This document shows, piece after piece, positions 60,569-64,000 of a DNA stretch of 64,000 nt. The notes under the pieces were generated by a model. The model was not told where the DNA came from and searched no databases. It saw nothing but the letters and a program-made list of their open reading frames with translations. Each line of letters opens with the position of its first letter. Within the stretch, counting starts at the first letter, position 1. This stretch comes from Armatimonadota bacterium (lineage in GTDB: Bacteria > Armatimonadota > Fimbriimonadia > Fimbriimonadales > Fimbriimonadaceae): NCBI GenBank assembly GCA_029781035.1, contig JAKOXK010000022.1, forward strand, positions 1-64,000. Reading direction: 5' to 3'. The position numbers and the translations under genes were made by a program.

Positions 60569-62659
60569 CTAGGGTAATTCAGAACGGGGATCCTGACCAG
60601 CGGCTTGTCGGTCGATGAAGTCCGACAGGTGGTGGCAAGCCCGCAGAACTTCGGCGACGCTCCAGGCCTGCCAAGGACAACCGCCGGGATATTGAGGCGA
60701 ATCGCCGTCGAAGACTTCGGCAATTCCGCCCATACCGAAGGTCTGTAGCCAAACTCGGGCACTGCTCAATGAACTGCGGGCTTCTTCGACGTCACCAGAC
60801 ACGCGCAAAACAGCCGACGCGTATTGCCCCACGAGCCATGGCCACGAGGTTCCTTGGTGGTAAGCGGCGTCGCGTTCTGGCAAAGAACCTTCATAGCGTC
60901 CACGGTAGCCTGGTTCATGAGGACTCAGAGTCCGGATGCCGTTCGGGGTCCAAAGCTCGTTCCTGATCTTGGCGAGGGCCTGCTCGGCACTCGGGCCACG
61001 CGCTGGCCCAAAGGGGAGGGCCATGCAGATCAACTGGTTGGGGCGCAGGCTCCCGTCGTCCGGTTCGACCGTGTCGAGGTAGTGGCCGAGGGTCGGCTTC
61101 CAGAACTTGGCCTGAAAGCTTGCCTCAGCCTGGACAGCCAGAGCGACCGTCTCCGAATTGTCTTGTCCGAGCTTTTCACAAAGCCAGGCCATCACCCGCA
61201 GCGCGTTGATCCACAGGCCGTTCACTTCGACCGGCTTTCCGTGCCGGGGCGTGACGACCCAGTCACCCACTTTGGCGTCCATCCAGGTCAGTTGAACGCC
61301 GGGTGCCCCTTGCCTCAACAGGCCATCGGCCCGGTCTACCTGGATCCCGTACAAAGTGCCTTCGTAGTGCCAGCGTCGGATCTCCTGGAACCAGCCTGCG
61401 GCTTCCTCGGCCAGTTCCTGGTCCCACTCCTTGCGGAGAGTCAGATAGACCGCATTCACGAACCAGAGAGTGCCGTCCACCGTGTTGTACTCAGGCTCGT
61501 CCGAGATGTCAGCGAACCGGTTGGGGATCAGCCCTTGGCGCATGGCTGCGGCATACGACCGGAGAATCGACTTGGCCAACTCGACCCTGCCCGTGCAGAG
61601 ACATATGCCTGGAAGAGAGATCATGGTGTCGCGGCCCCAATCGGTGAACCACGGGTAACCGGCGATCATGGTTGGCCGCGGACCCTTGTCCACGATGAAA
61701 AGGCTCGCGGCTTGCTCCAGGAGCAGCGAAGTGTCTTCGTCCGAAGCGAAACGCTCGTCGGGGAATTCGAGCGGAGACTCACCCTCCTCGGTCGATGCGA
61801 CAAGGGTTGCGGACTGACCCGGACCAAGCATGTATCGCAGTTCACAAGGACAGTAGAGGTCGTCGATTGGGTCGAGCCCACGCTCAGACTCTCGGGGATG
61901 CTCGAACCTGTAGTACCAGCCTGTTGTCGGGGTCCGGTCCGCATCCGAGTGTTCCAGGCAGAGCTGAACCTCGTTGTGGACCAAGATCGTCCGGCCTTCG
62001 GGGAAAACGAGGAACTGGGGATAGAAGTCGGTGACTCGAAAGTTGTCGTGATAGAACTTGTGGCAGACGAGGGGTCGGAGAGTGAGCTGGACGGGTTGGG
62101 TGCACAGGTTCGTGTACTCGACAGTGCAAGAGTTCCTGCCAGGGTGCATGCGCAACCTCTTGCAAATGCGGTTCCCGCCAGCGTTGAACACCCATTCGAC
62201 GGCCTCACCGGCGGAGAACGATTCGATCAAGGAGTACCCGAGAGGGTGGACCGCTCCCACGTACTGGTTGGTGGAGAGTCCGAAGGTCTGTCCAGCGATA
62301 GTAGCATAGGCCTCGATCGCGGCCAGGAGCACAAATCTCTCGGTCGGTGGCTTGGTGGCCGCGACCAGGTGTCCATGGTAACGCCGACTGTTCGATCCGG
62401 CCACCGTTCCCATGGCGTAGCCACCCAGACCGTTCGGCAGGATCCACTCGAGCCGGGACGAGACTGAAAAGTCCCGACAAGTGGCGCGGTCGAGCGTGTA
62501 CTTCACTTTCCGAATATTGGGAGTGTCTTGCCAAGGCCGGTAGGCCCGAGCCGGAAACCAGGGCTCTTCTCGGGTTTCTTTAGGAACCCCTAGCGTTGCG
62601 GGTTGATCGGGACGAGAGGCATGGAACGAAGCCACTGGCGGGAGTCGGGTCATTCCCAT
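60569..62659 (-). CDS. Glycogen debranching-type enzyme (amylo-alpha-1,6-glucosidase)
   Basis: 696 residues from ATG 62659 (GTG 62683 and ATG 62653 are alternatives). The N-terminal bacterial GDE domain starts EWILPNGLGGYAMGTVAGSN and contains RRYHGHLVAATKPPTERFVL. The C-terminal (alpha/alpha)6 GH133-type catalytic domain has AGYPWFTDWGRDTMISLPG, EYNTVDGTLWFVNAVYLTL, NGLWINALRVMAWL and YHQGTSWPWLVGQYASAVL. It removes alpha-1,6 branches from glycogen-like glucan. Convergent with nothing, divergent from the small gene at 62687. Confidence 0.92.
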   Translation of the reverse strand: MGMTRLPPVASFHASRPDQPATLGVPKETREEPWFPARAYRPWQDTPNIRKVKYTLDRATCRDFSVSSRLEWILPNGLGGYAMGTVAGSNSRRYHGHLVAATKPPTERFVLLAAIEAYATIAGQTFGLSTNQYVGAVHPLGYSLIESFSAGEAVEWVFNAGGNRICKRLRMHPGRNSCTVEYTNLCTQPVQLTLRPLVCHKFYHDNFRVTDFYPQFLVFPEGRTILVHNEVQLCLEHSDADRTPTTGWYYRFEHPRESERGLDPIDDLYCPCELRYMLGPGQSATLVASTEEGESPLEFPDERFASDEDTSLLLEQAASLFIVDKGPRPTMIAGYPWFTDWGRDTMISLPGICLCTGRVELAKSILRSYAAAMRQGLIPNRFADISDEPEYNTVDGTLWFVNAVYLTLRKEWDQELAEEAAGWFQEIRRWHYEGTLYGIQVDRADGLLRQGAPGVQLTWMDAKVGDWVVTPRHGKPVEVNGLWINALRVMAWLCEKLGQDNSETVALAVQAEASFQAKFWKPTLGHYLDTVEPDDGSLRPNQLICMALPFGPARGPSAEQALAKIRNELWTPNGIRTLSPHEPGYRGRYEGSLPERDAAYHQGTSWPWLVGQYASAVLRVSGDVEEARSSLSSARVWLQTFGMGGIAEVFDGDSPQYPGGCPWQAWSVAEVLRACHHLSDFIDRQAAGQDPRSELP

Positions 62660-62686
62660 CCCGAGTGAAAGTCCAAGGAGCACCCT

Positions 62687-62896
62687 ATGCTACTGTCCGA
62701 GGCCAAGCGTTTTGTAGGTCAGTTCGTCACACTCACTTGCCGTGAGCGATCGGGAGAGACCGTCGACATCGATGCCGAGGTTTACGACATCGGATTCGTC
62801 CCGCTCTATGGACCGTGCTTGATCACGGATGTCGGAGAGATCCGGTTGGACCGCTTGATTTCCGGCAGACCCATGGAAAAGCAGATGGCTGCGTAG
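62687..62896 (+). CDS. Small conserved-looking protein, 69 residues
   Basis: 69 residues, not recognised. Sequence FVGQFVTLTCRERSGETVDI followed by YDIGFVPLYGPCLITDVGEI is beta-rich, with one small barrel-like pattern (SH3 or ROF-like?), two Cys, and a charged C-terminus. AAGGAG lies 6 nt before the ATG. It is squeezed between two minus-strand genes. Coding is likely from the clean start site and protein-like sequence, but function is unknown. Confidence 0.65.
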   Translation: MLLSEAKRFVGQFVTLTCRERSGETVDIDAEVYDIGFVPLYGPCLITDVGEIRLDRLISGRPMEKQMAA

Positions 62897-62902
62897 GACG
62901 GA

Positions 62903-64000
62903 TCACCGGTTTTGGTGCCGCCTCATAAGGCGGTCACGGAGTCGATCGATCCGGAACCGGATTCCGAACCGAGTGTCGCTGGGAAACTGGCGGAAGACGA
63001 TGTAGGGTTCGAACTCTCGCGCAGCGAGAGAGACCTCGTACTCGCGGTCGTACCAGACGTCCTTGTCGTCGTCGTACTTGGCCAGATACCGGAATGTGTA
63101 CGGGCCGACCACGTAGTCGGCCCTCAGGTTGAGGCTGTGGTTCGTCCAGAGACCGTCGAACGGAAAGTCTGGCGTACCCGCGGAACCGCCGACTGAATAC
63201 GAAGCCCCCATGGTCAGTTGCTGGATCGGCCGGTAGACCAAGCCTGCTTCCACGCGTCCCCACCCGTACGTACCTGCGTCGCTGAGAGTCCCAAATCCGT
63301 CTGCTCGGGCCAAAGCTGCGAGCCCGGGAAGGACTCGGTACTGGGGCGAGAGCGCGGTCGACTGCACCACAGCCCGTTCTTTGAATGGGTCGGTCGATGA
63401 CGAGCGGATGCTCTGGAGACGGACGGTCGTCCGTGAACCGAAGCCCGAGAACTCGCCACCCGCGTCGAACACGGCTTCATAGCGTTTGCTGACGTTGTCT
63501 TGATCGACTGGGCGGCCCGTCGTGCTCTGGTTCCAGAACGACCCGATCGCAAAGGTCTTGCGCTTGAACCGCAGATCACTCTCCTCGTCGTCGAGCGATT
63601 TGACCCCAATGTTCTCGAACCAAGCATCGCCGAACCGCTCGCCGAGGTCTCCTTCAGGAGTGATCAAGGTTGGCGAATCTGGGGAAACGGCGCTGTAGGC
63701 ATACTGGAGCCCAAAGCCCGGTTCGTTGCGGGGAAACGCTCCCCAGAAGCCGCTGGCAGCACCATGGTCTCCGACTGCGATCGATGCGTCCCACGAAACA
63801 CCGAGCCCGGCCCCTTTCTTGTTCGTGATCGAAGGGATACCTATGCCCTTGACCCGGCGGTTCAGGCTGAACGACATGCGGGGCACGGGGCCGATCTTCG
63901 CTCCATAGGCCAACAGATAGACGCCACGGGCCACCCCACCGTGTCCAGGGTCGATCGTGACGCTCCGGGCCAGGAAAGATACGGGTGCTGTCCCCACCCT
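62903..64000 (-). CDS. Outer-membrane beta-barrel protein, LptD-like, C-terminal part (runs off window)
   Basis: At least 365 residues; the frame stays open to the window edge, so the N-terminus is missing. The sequence alternates polar and aromatic/aliphatic residues as in a large beta-barrel (FGLQYAYSAVSP, LGVSWDASIAVGDHGAA, MGASYSVGGSAGTPDF). The C-terminal YDREYEVSLAAREFEPYIVF, then RQFPSDTRFGIRFRIDRL, resembles the end of LptD, which inserts lipopolysaccharide in the outer membrane. Its presence supports a diderm cell. The LptD call is tentative. Confidence 0.6.
   Translation of the reverse strand, partial: RVGTAPVSFLARSVTIDPGHGGVARGVYLLAYGAKIGPVPRMSFSLNRRVKGIGIPSITNKKGAGLGVSWDASIAVGDHGAASGFWGAFPRNEPGFGLQYAYSAVSPDSPTLITPEGDLGERFGDAWFENIGVKSLDDEESDLRFKRKTFAIGSFWNQSTTGRPVDQDNVSKRYEAVFDAGGEFSGFGSRTTVRLQSIRSSSTDPFKERAVVQSTALSPQYRVLPGLAALARADGFGTLSDAGTYGWGRVEAGLVYRPIQQLTMGASYSVGGSAGTPDFPFDGLWTNHSLNLRADYVVGPYTFRYLAKYDDDKDVWYDREYEVSLAAREFEPYIVFRQFPSDTRFGIRFRIDRLRDRLMRRHQNR

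Overview
The window looks like a chromosome segment of a free-living diderm bacterium with fairly high G+C. Gene content fits the Armatimonadota (Fimbriimonadia-like): a flagellin, prepilin-type pilins, an outer-membrane barrel, many secreted proteins, and a recurring promoter layout in which a -10 box sits 6-9 nt before the start codon. This placement is inference from gene content and style, not from a database search. I see no prophage, insertion sequence, CRISPR array or rRNA; there is one tRNA (Met, CAU).

Layout. 1-365: 5' part of an unrecognised minus-strand gene. 403-12888: translation block: tuf, rpsJ, then a 957-residue LGFP-repeat protein with a papain-like triad between rpsJ and rplC, a ~680 nt non-coding gap holding a promoter and leader, and the S10-type operon rplC-rplD-rplW-rplB-rpsS-rplV-rpsC-rplP-rpmC-rpsQ-rplN-rplX-rplE, which stops at a strong terminator (no rpsN/rpsH/rplF follow). 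12.9-19.2 kb: VOC protein, CHAP-like hydrolase, GH38 alpha-mannosidase, TlpA-like thioredoxin with TPR tail, M48 protease. 19.4-23.9 kb: pilus operon with two tandem pilin paralogs, three pseudopilin/PilX-like genes and a small membrane protein. 23.9-27.0 kb: EI24/CysZ-like membrane protein, trpB, asd, tRNA-Met. 27.0-32.3 kb: asparagine synthetase, divergent M1-like peptidase coupled to an HGSNAT-like acyltransferase. 32.3-38.1 kb: orphan parB, flagellin, Gly/Ser-rich secreted protein, rmlD-like reductase, triple YHS-type cysteine protein.

38.2-45.1 kb: mscL, then the usually contiguous rpsB-tsf-pyrH-frr-uppS set (minus strand), split by about 2.4 kb holding a membrane EEP phosphatase, a lipoprotein and a small membrane protein. 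45.1-45.8 kb: intergenic region with the rpsB leader, a 137-bp element with 15-bp perfect terminal inverted repeats, and an 11 x 21-bp minisatellite. 45.8-56 kb: DinB, methyltransferase, moxR-DUF58-tgpA-holA cluster, divergent ROK kinase, E2 acyltransferase, and a MinD/FlhG-type ATPase with an MshEN-like N-terminal domain. 56-64 kb: small secreted protein, dnaE with a structured leader, glycogen-debranching-type enzyme, a 69-residue protein, and a partial LptD-like outer-membrane protein.

The most notable points are the interruption of two normally conserved ribosomal gene strings by unrelated genes, the leaderless-type promoter pattern, the MshEN-MinD fusion, the papain-like LGFP protein, and the paired inverted-repeat element plus minisatellite. 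Functional calls come from reading motifs only. Start codons are tentative where noted.
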